Assembly (NCBI RefSeq): GCF_007752535.1
Contig: NZ_CP036426.1
Location: 682,001-746,000, forward strand
DNA length: 64,000 nucleotides
Source of the DNA: Tautonia plasticadhaerens
Lineage (GTDB): Bacteria; Planctomycetota; Planctomycetia; Isosphaerales; Isosphaeraceae
Reading direction: 5' to 3'
Part shown: positions 46,244 to 55,069 of the stretch, one piece after another
Layout of the letters: each line of letters begins with the position of its first letter
How positions within the stretch are numbered: the first letter of the stretch is position 1
The notes under the pieces: model-generated
Told to the model about the DNA's origin: nothing
What the model saw: the letters and a program-made list of their open reading frames with translations, nothing else
Databases searched by the model: none
Translations under genes and position numbers: made by a program

Positions 46244-47194
46244 ATGAACCTGCTCAGCACCTTCAAGGGCTCGATGATGGAGGGTTTCCTGCCCTCCGGC
46301 TGGGACCTCGCCAAGATCGACGCGTGTTGTTCCCACCCCCCCGGTTCCGTCACCGACCGCCAGCCGTTCTGGGCCGACGGCTTCGAGCCCGTCCCCTGCG
46401 CCTCCGTCGAGGACTTCGACGTGATGATGGGCCACGAGATCGCCCAGGCGATCCGGAGGACCCGCCAGGAGGGTAGGGAACTGGCCATGATCTTGCCCGT
46501 CGGCCCCATGGGGATGTACCGCTGGGCCGTCTATTTCCTGAAGGAGTGGGGCGTCTCGGCCGACCACTGCCACGGCTTCAACATGGACGAGTGGTCCGAC
46601 GCCCAGGGCAACACCCTGCCCGCCAACGACCCGGGCGCCTTCACCAACGCGATGGAGGGGGCCTTCTACGGCCCGCTCGGCCCGGCCAGCGTCCCGAAGG
46701 ATCGCCGCTGGTTCGCCACGGCGGATCGCCTCCCCGAATACGGCGACCGCATCGGCGACTTGAAGAAGAAGGGCGCGGAGCTGGTCGTCATCTTCGGCAT
46801 CGGCCGGGTCTGCCACATCGCCTTCTGGGAGCCCCACTTCGCCGCCGAGTTCAACGACCTCGACGCCTGGAAGGCCCAGACCCACCGCATCGGCGCCCGG
46901 CTGCATCCCCTGACGATCGAGCAGAACGCGCTGACCAGCTTCAAGAGCCGGACGACCCTGGTGCCGGCCTTCGCCAACACGATCGGCCCCGGCCTGTTCC
47001 TCCAGGCCGACCGGATCATCGGCGGGGCCGACGGCATCCTCGGCCGGGGGATGCAGTGGCAGGGCACCAGCCTCTGGATGACCCTCCGCTACGGCCCCGA
47101 CCCCTGGGTCCCCAGCTCCTTCATGCCCACGATGCCCGGCCGCCTCTTCTTCCTCAATGAGCTGGCCGGCCCCCTGGAGCCGGAGATGAACTGA
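46244..47194 (+). CDS. Glucosamine-6-phosphate deaminase-like protein with altered active site
   Basis: The 316-residue protein has the NagB fold signatures: [10 protein letters not shown] (compare LPTGGTP) and GFNMDEW at about 111-117 with Asp115-Glu116. [13 protein letters not shown] at 185-197 is where NagB has GxGxDGHIAFNEP. His191 and Glu196 of the triad are kept, but the Asp partner is Val189 and the Asn is Trp195. The protein is longer than the usual 266 residues, with an N-terminal extension. It may be a NagB-like isomerase of altered substrate, or a non-catalytic relative. It follows the split cytochrome gene by 54 bases. Confidence 0.8.
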   Translation: MNLLSTFKGSMMEGFLPSGWDLAKIDACCSHPPGSVTDRQPFWADGFEPVPCASVEDFDVMMGHEIAQAIRRTRQEGRELAMILPVGPMGMYRWAVYFLKEWGVSADHCHGFNMDEWSDAQGNTLPANDPGAFTNAMEGAFYGPLGPASVPKDRRWFATADRLPEYGDRIGDLKKKGAELVVIFGIGRVCHIAFWEPHFAAEFNDLDAWKAQTHRIGARLHPLTIEQNALTSFKSRTTLVPAFANTIGPGLFLQADRIIGGADGILGRGMQWQGTSLWMTLRYGPDPWVPSSFMPTMPGRLFFLNELAGPLEPEMN

Positions 47195-47239
47195 GCGAGG
47201 CGGGCCCGACTCCCGATCGCCCTCGACCCGAGCTACGAA

Positions 47240-47279
47240 GACGCCCCCGGGCTCCCTCCGCAGGGATCCCGGGGGCGTC
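47240..47279. terminator. Perfect 12-bp GC hairpin downstream of the NagB-like gene
   Basis: GACGCCCCCGGG and CCCGGGGGCGTC form a perfect 12-bp stem with a 16-base loop, 46 bases after the stop codon, between convergent genes. Little U-tract follows, so termination is inferred from stem strength and position. Confidence 0.6.
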
Positions 47280-47331
47280 GCGATTTCGAGGGCCCGGAGC
47301 CCGGATTCTACCGCGTTGCCTGGGAGACACG

Positions 47332-47388
47332 CCTTCGGGTGGCCGGGGTGGCTGGGGTCTCGCGGACGAGACCCCGGCCACCCGAAGG
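47332..47388. repeat. Second inverted repeat between convergent genes
   Basis: CCTTCGGGTGGCCGGGG opens the left arm, and its complement CCCCGGCCACCCGAAGG closes the right arm. The left arm has an extra TGGCTGGGG insertion, apparently a local duplication, before both arms meet at TCTCG/CGAGA. With the hairpin at 47240 it may end transcription from both sides. Confidence 0.6.
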
Positions 47389-47411
47389 TGATCGATTCAG
47401 GCGATTCCGTA

Positions 47412-49130
47412 TTACTCCTCGCTGCCGGATTCGGCGTCCCCGGCCCGGGTGCCCCGGGAGCGGCGTTCCTGCTCCATCTGCTTATATGCCTCGTCCAGCT
47501 GCGTGCGGAAGAGGAGGTGCAGGTCGTCGTCGTCACCCTCGGTCAGGTCCTGGTCGACCTTGGTCGAGGCGAAGAAGCCGAAGCACATCTCGTCGGTCGT
47601 CCAGTCGCCGAATTTGACGTCGATCGGAGACTCGACCGACTGGTTCGGGTTGTCGGCGCTGTTGTCGTAGTGGGCGATCGCCTTCACCACCGACCCGGCG
47701 GGCAGGACGACCGGCCGTTCGAGCATGTACTGGAGCTGCCAGTTGAAGTCCCACCGGTCGATCCGGATCAGGTCGATCCGCTCCCCCGACGGGGTCTCGG
47801 CATACATGGTCATGTCGGTCCCCAGCAAGTGCATGTGCGGGGCGACGGCGCGGACCTCCACGTCGCAGGGCAGCGGCAGGGTGTCGGCCACGACCTCATA
47901 TGCCCCGTCCCCGGCCGGGATCCGGAAGTCGGTGTTTCCGGCGGCCCACCAGTGCAGGGCCTTCTTGATGGGCCGGTCCTTGGGGGCCAGGTGCAGGCCG
48001 ATCCTGGTCACGTCGGCCTCGGGCTTGCCGTCGGGGTGGTAGTGGACCTGCAACACGATGTCCGAGCCCTTAGGCAGGATCCGGCCGATCCCCTCGGGCA
48101 AGAAGTCGGGGTTGGCGCCCGGGGCCCAGCCGCCGAGGTCGCCCCGGATGTCGATCATCGGCCCGCCCTGGCACTCGTAGCCCTGCAACTCGTCCTCGGC
48201 GTCCTTCTTCCTCGCCTCGCCCGAAATGTCGATGTAGCCGAGCACGTGGTGGACGACCCGGGCATTGCCCGGCTTGTACTCGATGCCGATGACCTCGGCG
48301 TCCTCGGGCAACGGGTTCGGGATCACGAAGCAGCGGTGGACGTCCAGGCCCCCGGCGGGGATCTCGAACGGCTCGGGCATCTCGATGATCACGTCCGGCT
48401 CGCCGAGCGCCCAGCCCTCGGAGAACTCCGGGACGGGGGGCAGGTCGGCGGGATCCCCCTCGGGCATCCCGGCGTCGACCCAGGCCTGGAACGTCTCGAT
48501 CTCGGCCTCGGTCAGGCTCCGGTCGTGCCGGAATCCCACGTCCCCGAATTCGGGGTCGGCCAGCCAGGGGGGCATCCGGCGGTCGAGCGTCACGGTCGCC
48601 AGGTCGGGCCCGTGCGTGCGGGCGTCCTCATAGGAGAGGAGCGTGAACGGCGCCACCTGGCCCGGCCGGTGGCATTCCTGGCAATTCGCCTGCAAGAGCG
48701 GGGCGACGTCCTTCGTGTAGGTCGGGGCCTCGGCCCCCTCGGCGGCATCCCCGACCGTCGTCGTCCGGTCGCCGGCCCCCTCCTCGAACCCGTCCAGGGC
48801 CAACGAGGCCAGCAAGGCACTCCGGCCCGAAGCCCCCCCCTGGCAGCAGTCGGGGAGCGCGGACGTCCCCACGACGGGGGTCGGCACCGACTCCACGTCC
48901 TCCGAGGCGTCGCATGAGGCCGAGGCCGCCTCGACTCCCAGGGTGGGACACGAGCGGGAAGACGTCGACGGGCAGGAGGCCCCGGGGACCGCCCCGCCGG
49001 TCATGCGGTCGATGCCGTCGGGGTCGATGTAGGCATAGACGGACGAGAGGCTGAGGATCGCCACGGCGCCGAAGCCGGTGCCGACGATGGGGGACCTGGT
49101 CAGGCCGAGCCGTCGAATCACGGGGGACAC
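47412..49130 (-). CDS. Exported cytochrome c fused to a copper type II monooxygenase-like domain
   Basis: About 572 residues. An N-terminal signal or anchor (GTGFGAVAILSLSSVYAYID) precedes a Cys-rich linker, a single-haem domain with CQECHRPGQVAPFTLL at about 150, and a longer C-terminal part. The latter has paired histidine motifs resembling copper type II, ascorbate-dependent monooxygenases: VVHHVLGYIDI, VLQVHYHPDGK, VAPHMHLLGTDM and a Met in DEMCFGFF. Planctomycetes carry many such fusions of unknown substrate. The acidic C-terminal tail is unusual. It is followed by a redoxin gene upstream on the same strand. Confidence 0.85.
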   Translation of the reverse strand: MSPVIRRLGLTRSPIVGTGFGAVAILSLSSVYAYIDPDGIDRMTGGAVPGASCPSTSSRSCPTLGVEAASASCDASEDVESVPTPVVGTSALPDCCQGGASGRSALLASLALDGFEEGAGDRTTTVGDAAEGAEAPTYTKDVAPLLQANCQECHRPGQVAPFTLLSYEDARTHGPDLATVTLDRRMPPWLADPEFGDVGFRHDRSLTEAEIETFQAWVDAGMPEGDPADLPPVPEFSEGWALGEPDVIIEMPEPFEIPAGGLDVHRCFVIPNPLPEDAEVIGIEYKPGNARVVHHVLGYIDISGEARKKDAEDELQGYECQGGPMIDIRGDLGGWAPGANPDFLPEGIGRILPKGSDIVLQVHYHPDGKPEADVTRIGLHLAPKDRPIKKALHWWAAGNTDFRIPAGDGAYEVVADTLPLPCDVEVRAVAPHMHLLGTDMTMYAETPSGERIDLIRIDRWDFNWQLQYMLERPVVLPAGSVVKAIAHYDNSADNPNQSVESPIDVKFGDWTTDEMCFGFFASTKVDQDLTEGDDDDLHLLFRTQLDEAYKQMEQERRSRGTRAGDAESGSEE

Positions 49131-49289
49131 TCCTGGTTCCGGGGACTCCGGGGCCGCCGGCCTGCGATCAGGCAGGCCACACGCGGTCGGCCGCTCGGAC
49201 GAGGGCCTCCGGTCGATCGACCGGATGAGCGGTGCGGGCGGACGCTGTTCGGTCCTGGCGTCCTCTCATTCCTTGAAATCCCGATCGCT

Positions 49290-49910
49290 TCAGCCGCCGG
49301 GGCCGAAATCGGGGAGGGTGCATCCGATCGCCTCTGTCCGGGGCGCACGGACCTCTTCGCCGCCCAGCAACGCGGCGATGGCGTCCTTCAGGTCGTGAGA
49401 CCGGACGACCTGGCGGCGGCGCCCCAGGTCGAAGAACTGGTCGTCGATCCGCCCCCGATAGCGGATCCGCCCGGCGTCGTCGACCACGACCGCCGAGGGC
49501 ACCGTCCCCACCCCCAGCTCCCGGGCGAGGCGGACGGCGCCCGATCGGCCGATCGGGAACCCCAGGGCGTACTCCTCGGCGTGGGCGGCCACCTCGGCGT
49601 CGGTCAGGTCGGCGTCGACGAACAGGCCGACGAAGCGGACCCGATCCGTGCCGAACTCCCCGGCGATGGCGTTGAGGGTCGGGCTGTACTGGTTCGAATT
49701 GGGGCAGGGGGTCCAGAGGAAGGCGATCGCCAGCACCCCGCCCTCGGGGGCCTCCAGGGTCATCGGCCTGCCGTCGACGCCGAGCACCTCGACCGCGCCC
49801 GGCAGGCGGTCGGCCGGTCGGTCATCCTCTCCCCTCGCCGGCCCGGGAAGGCCCATCAGCAAGGCGGCCAGCAAGGCCAGGGACGGTCGGTGTGTCGGAG
49901 TCACATCCAT
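49290..49910 (-). CDS. Exported redoxin-like (TlpA/AhpC-type) protein
   Basis: The 206-residue product starts at ATG 49910 with GGAGG about 10 bases upstream. A signal peptide (ALLAALLMGLPGPARGED) is followed by a thioredoxin-like fold: FLWTPCPNSNQYSPTLNAIA at about 62-80 in place of a CxxC active site, then VRFVGLFVDADLTD and GVGTVPSAVVVDDAGRIRYRGRIDDQF with the cis-Pro. Only one active-site Cys is present, in a CPNSN motif, as in many planctomycete redoxin-type proteins that pair with PHM-like cytochromes. It lies upstream of, and probably in operon with, the monooxygenase-like gene. Confidence 0.82.
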   Translation of the reverse strand: MDVTPTHRPSLALLAALLMGLPGPARGEDDRPADRLPGAVEVLGVDGRPMTLEAPEGGVLAIAFLWTPCPNSNQYSPTLNAIAGEFGTDRVRFVGLFVDADLTDAEVAAHAEEYALGFPIGRSGAVRLARELGVGTVPSAVVVDDAGRIRYRGRIDDQFFDLGRRRQVVRSHDLKDAIAALLGGEEVRAPRTEAIGCTLPDFGPGG

Positions 49911-50083
49911 CCGGTGCGGACCTCCACCGTCTTCGGGCCGGCAGTCGTGACCATTCGAGCGAGCCCCTCGGCCCAGTTTAGCGACGCTCCCCCGCCGATC
50001 CTCGGGAAATGCCGGGGAATCCCGACATCCCGACATCCCGAAGGCCGCCTCATCGCCGCATCGGGGGGGCACCGACCCGACGC

Positions 50084-51004
50084 TCAGTCTCGCTCGTCGG
50101 GGGGACCCAGCTCGTGGGCCTCATGCTCGTGGGCCTCCTCCATCGCGTGGGCGTGGTCCCCCTCGCCGAAGGAGCTGACCAGCATCAGGCCCAGGCCGAG
50201 CAGGAACGCGACCGAGAGCTTGGTCCGGTCGTGGGAGTGGAAGTGCAACTCGGGCAGCAGGTCGCTCAGCGCGATGCAGAGGAACGTCCCGGCCGAGAAG
50301 GCGAGGGCCGAGGCCGTCAGGGAGGCCGAGTACGGGGCGTCGAGCAGCAGCATCCCGACCAGGAAGAGCGCCACGCCGATCGGGATCATCAGCGAGAACC
50401 CGAAGTTCACCACGTGCGCCAGCCATTGCGGCGACCGGGCCCGGAGCATCAGGCTCACGACCGTCAGCGAGTCGGCGGGCTTGTGCACCACCGTCGCCAG
50501 CAGGACCCCCCAGCTCGCGGCCCCGAAGCCCCCCCGGGTGGCATAGTCGGTCACCACCGCGCTGGCCAGCGCCACGCCGCCGATCAGGCTGTGGACCGCC
50601 AACCCCACCGCGGCCGCCGTCCAGTTCAACGTCGGCGCCTCGACCCGGGCCCGAGGGGTGCCGGTCGGCGGTGAGTGGTCGTGGTGAGGGGCGTGGTCGT
50701 GATGGTGCTCGTGGTCGTGCGGGCCTGCCGAGGCGGGGGCCTCGTGGTGGTGGAAGGCGAAGAACCGTTCCAGCAGGAAGAGGGCGGTCAGTCCCCCGGC
50801 GGCCCATCGCAGGGTGGCCGAGGAACCGGAGGCGACCGCCTCGGGCATCATGTGGAAGAAGGCGGCGCCGAGCATCGTGCCGGCGGCGAAGCTCAGGTAG
50901 AGCTGCAACCTCGTGTGCGTCAGGGTCGAGACCAGCGGCAAGAGGCCGCCGAGCAGGCTGACGACGACGACCGAGAGGCAACTGAGGGCCAGGGCGAGGG
51001 TCAT
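50084..51004 (-). CDS. ZIP-family metal transporter
   Basis: The roughly 306-residue protein has eight hydrophobic segments and a histidine-rich cytoplasmic loop (HDHEHHHDHAPHHDHSPP, about 95-115) between helices 3 and 4. Helix 4 carries VGLAVHSLIGGVALASA and helix 5 ATVVHKPADSL, the paired histidine metal path of ZIP proteins. A second His-rich stretch is at the C-terminus (HAHAMEEAHEHEAHE). It imports zinc or another divalent cation. ATG 51004 opens directly on the first helix. Confidence 0.9.
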   Translation of the reverse strand: MTLALALSCLSVVVVSLLGGLLPLVSTLTHTRLQLYLSFAAGTMLGAAFFHMMPEAVASGSSATLRWAAGGLTALFLLERFFAFHHHEAPASAGPHDHEHHHDHAPHHDHSPPTGTPRARVEAPTLNWTAAAVGLAVHSLIGGVALASAVVTDYATRGGFGAASWGVLLATVVHKPADSLTVVSLMLRARSPQWLAHVVNFGFSLMIPIGVALFLVGMLLLDAPYSASLTASALAFSAGTFLCIALSDLLPELHFHSHDRTKLSVAFLLGLGLMLVSSFGEGDHAHAMEEAHEHEAHELGPPDERD

Positions 51005-51211
51005 GCGCGACGGGCCCTCCCTCGGGCCGATCGGTTCGAGGATCAGGGAGGCCCGGGGGTGAGCGACGGGGGGCGAGGACCACCCCTTGCCCGTCGGCGG
51101 GCGTCCGGGGATAATTGCGATTCGATCGATCCCGGCCGTCCGCGTCGGCCCGGCCCCCGCGCCCCCGCAGGGCCGGCGACTCGCGCGTCCCGACCCGAAG
51201 AGGAGGGCGGC

Positions 51212-51499
51212 ATGGCCAAGCTCAGAGACGACGAGATTCAGGCCCGGCTGGCGTCGATCCGGGGCTGGGAGCACCTCGGAGACATGCTCGTGCGGACCTG
51301 GCAATTCGCCTCGGCCCGCCGGGCCCTGGAGTTCGTCGTCCAGGCTCGGGGGGTGAGCGACCGGATCGGGCACTACCCCGAGGTCGTCCTCGGCTTCCGC
51401 ACCGTCCGGATTGAGCTGAACAGCCGTGCCGACGGGGGCCTGACCGAGAAGGACTTCGAACTCGCCGCCGAACTCAATGCCTTGCCGGACGACCGCTGA
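51212..51499 (+). CDS. Pterin-4a-carbinolamine dehydratase-like protein
   Basis: The 95-residue single-domain protein has AGGAGG six bases before ATG 51212. The family signature is present but altered. GHYPEVVLGFRTVRIELNSR appears where canonical PCD has [HN]HHPEW, so the second catalytic His is Tyr. The tail GGLTEKDFELAAEL matches the conserved GGLT...DxxLA end. Canonical members dehydrate 4a-hydroxytetrahydrobiopterin; the substitution makes activity uncertain. No phenylalanine hydroxylase gene is adjacent. Confidence 0.85.
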   Translation: MAKLRDDEIQARLASIRGWEHLGDMLVRTWQFASARRALEFVVQARGVSDRIGHYPEVVLGFRTVRIELNSRADGGLTEKDFELAAELNALPDDR

Positions 51500-51529
51500 G
51501 CCCCGGGCCGGCCGCCCGCCGGGGCCAAC

Positions 51530-51730
51530 TCAGTCCTCGGCCCCCGGGCGCTTGGGGCCCGACTGGCCGGCGGCCATCTCCTTGTAGCGGGTCTTCGGCA
51601 GGCCGTAGACCGGGTTCTCCTGGGTCCAGCGCTCATCCTCCTGGAGGATCGCCAGGCGTTCGGCCCGGGTCTGCACGTTGCGCTGACGGGTCAGGCCGCT
51701 GGCCTTCTTCAAGCTCTTGTCCATCGACAT
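51530..51730 (-). CDS. PVC-type small basic protein
   Basis: The 66-residue basic protein starts MSMDKSLKKASGLTRQRNV and continues TRAERLAILQEDERW with VYGLPKTRYK. This closely matches the small basic protein family conserved across Chlamydiae, Verrucomicrobia and Planctomycetes, thought to be ribosome-associated. Two ATGs two codons apart are possible starts, with GGGAG about 11 bases upstream of the first. No rRNA operon is nearby. Confidence 0.85.
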   Translation of the reverse strand: MSMDKSLKKASGLTRQRNVQTRAERLAILQEDERWTQENPVYGLPKTRYKEMAAGQSGPKRPGAED

Positions 51731-51916
51731 CGGGTCAGCTCCCGTCCCCCCTGCCTCCCGGGGTCGGGGGGGCACGATTTCGGACGTCCTCGCGTTCGAT
51801 CCGGGCTCGAACGGGACATCATAGCAACCCCTCCCGCCCGACTTCAAGCCGAGCCGGGCCGAGCCTGGCGCCTGGCCAGGCCGAGCCGACCCGGACCCAA
51901 CCCAGGAGCCTCCCCG

Positions 51917-52612
51917 ATGCCCGACGCCTCCCGGATCGACGCCCTGCTGTCGCGGACCCTCGACGACTTCCGCCTCTCCCGGGGGGAGCGGCAGACCCTC
52001 GGCGAGCACCTCGACGCCGCCCCGGCGGACCACGACACGCTCGCCTTCTGGCGGAACCGGGCCTTCGCCCTGGCCCGGTCGGCGACGGCCTCCGGGGGCG
52101 GGCCGGAGGTGCTCGACTGGCTGGAGGGGGTCGAGAAGCTGCTGGCCCACCGCGCCTCCTCCTCCCGGGAGGAGCCCCCCGAGTCGGGGGCGTTCTTCAC
52201 GCCGGGGGACTCCGGCCCCCGGGCCATCGCCGGGCTGTTCGGCCGGGCCCGGACGTCGGCCGACGTCTGCGTCTTCACCATCACCGACGACCGGATCACC
52301 TCCGCGATCCTCGACGCCCACCGCCGGGGCGTGGCCGTCCGGATCATCTCCGACGACGACAAGGCCCACGACCTCGGCTCCGACATCAAGGACCTCCGGC
52401 GCGCGGGCATCCCCCTGCACACCGACCGCGACCCCAACCACATGCACCACAAATTCGCCGTCTTCGACCGCACCGCGCTTCTGACCGGCAGCTACAACTG
52501 GACCCGGGGGGCCGCCGAGCACAACTTCGAGAATTTCGTCATCACCGCCGACCCCGTCCTCGTCTCCGCCTTCCTCCGCGAGTTCGACCGGCTCTGGAGC
52601 CTGCTTGCTTGA
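51917..52612 (+). CDS. Single-HKD phospholipase D-like nuclease
   Basis: The 231-residue product has one HKD motif, HHKFAVFDRTALLTGSYNW at about 179-197 (HxKxxxxD). It is preceded by AIAGLFGRARTSADVCVFTI and RGVAVRIISDDDKAHDLGSD as in MitoPLD/Nuc-type proteins, which work as dimers with one HKD each. The N-terminal 75 residues form a helical extension of unknown role. Such proteins act as phosphodiesterases or nucleases. No membrane segment or signal peptide is visible. Confidence 0.85.
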   Translation: MPDASRIDALLSRTLDDFRLSRGERQTLGEHLDAAPADHDTLAFWRNRAFALARSATASGGGPEVLDWLEGVEKLLAHRASSSREEPPESGAFFTPGDSGPRAIAGLFGRARTSADVCVFTITDDRITSAILDAHRRGVAVRIISDDDKAHDLGSDIKDLRRAGIPLHTDRDPNHMHHKFAVFDRTALLTGSYNWTRGAAEHNFENFVITADPVLVSAFLREFDRLWSLLA

Positions 52613-52694
52613 CGACACCCAGCCGCGTCGGGCACCCTGTCCTCCTCGGTTCCGGGGCGTCCGTCCCCGGGCCGTCCCCGAGGAGGAGCGACCC

Positions 52695-53402
52695 ATGAAC
52701 CTGCCGCGTCGGCTCGGCCTGTCCGCGATCATCCTGGCGCTGATTAGCCTGCCCTCGAGGGCGGAACTGATTGTCGACCAGTCCTTCCCGCCGCCGGATC
52801 CCCCCCCCGCCGGGCAGTACTTCGGCATCAACCTCGACAACTCGGTCTTCCCCACCAGCCTCATCGGCCAGTCTTTCACCCCGACCTTCTCGGGGATCGA
52901 CGCCATCGCCTTCTTCCTCCAGGACGACGAGCCGTCCGACGGCCGGGGCGGATCCTTCTTCGTCGAGCTGATGACCGGCGACCTGTCGACGATCCTGGCC
53001 ACCAGCGGGACCGTGGCCCTGGGCGACGGTTTCGGCGCCGGCGCCACCTTCGACGACCCGAAGAACGTGACCGGCAGCGAGGCGCTGTTCGTCTTCGGCA
53101 GCACCGTGGCGTTGACCCCCGGCGAGATCTACGCGGCGGTGCTCCGGAAGGAGGAGGGCGGGCGGTTCCTGGTCCGGGGGAGGCCCACCGACGGCTACCT
53201 GGGCGGCCGCTACCTCGGCTCATCGGACCCGAACAACGACCTCTTCTTCCGGGAAGGGTCGCTGATCCGGGCCATCCCCGAGCCTCCCGGCATCCTGCTG
53301 TCCGGGCTCGGGCTGGGGGCCGTCGCCCTGGCGGTCGGCCTCTCCCGGGCCGTGCTCCGGCGTCCGGGCGAGGGGAGGGCAGGGGGGCCGACGATCTCCT
53401 GA
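52695..53402 (+). CDS. PEP-CTERM sorted secreted protein
   Basis: The 235-residue product starts at ATG 52695, with AGGAGGAGC upstream. A signal peptide (LGLSAIILALISLPSRAELI) is followed by a beta-rich domain of about 170 residues without a recognised family. The C-terminal PEP-CTERM signal has the PEP motif in AIPEPPGILL, a membrane segment (LGLGAVALAVGLSRAVL) and a basic tail. Its close neighbour on the plus strand is the PLD gene. The role is unknown, probably surface or matrix. Confidence 0.8.
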   Translation: MNLPRRLGLSAIILALISLPSRAELIVDQSFPPPDPPPAGQYFGINLDNSVFPTSLIGQSFTPTFSGIDAIAFFLQDDEPSDGRGGSFFVELMTGDLSTILATSGTVALGDGFGAGATFDDPKNVTGSEALFVFGSTVALTPGEIYAAVLRKEEGGRFLVRGRPTDGYLGGRYLGSSDPNNDLFFREGSLIRAIPEPPGILLSGLGLGAVALAVGLSRAVLRRPGEGRAGGPTIS

Positions 53403-53420
53403 TCGGCGCCGGGTAATCGG

Positions 53421-53453
53421 CCGGAGGGCCGGGCCCGCTCGCCGGCCTTCCGG
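53421..53453 (+). terminator. Hairpin after the second PEP-CTERM gene
   Basis: CCGGAGGGCCGG and CCGGCCTTCCGG pair over 12 bp with one G-U wobble and a 9-base loop, 19 bases after the stop codon. There is no clear U-tract. Confidence 0.5.
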
Positions 53454-53668
53454 GCGCCCTGGGCCCAACCGAGGCGCCCGAACGATTCGAGAGGGCCCCC
53501 CCGACGGGGCCCGGAAAAGGGCGGTCCGCCGGAGCCTCGACGGGGGCCCTCCGCCCGCCTACGATGGACGTCGATCCGAGCCGACCGCCCGGCATCCGGG
53601 GCGTCCCGAGCCCCGGAAGGTCGCCCGGTCTCCGACCGTCCCATCGCCCCCCGGACCACCCCGACATC

Positions 53669-55057
<1,389 letters not shown>

Positions 55058-55069
55058 GGATCGCCGCCG

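Noticed and set aside
44627..47536. A roughly 970-residue minus-strand frame opposite the split cytochrome and NagB-like genes
   Set aside because: Antisense shadow of well supported plus-strand genes; repetitive acidic and Gly-rich translation, no start signal.
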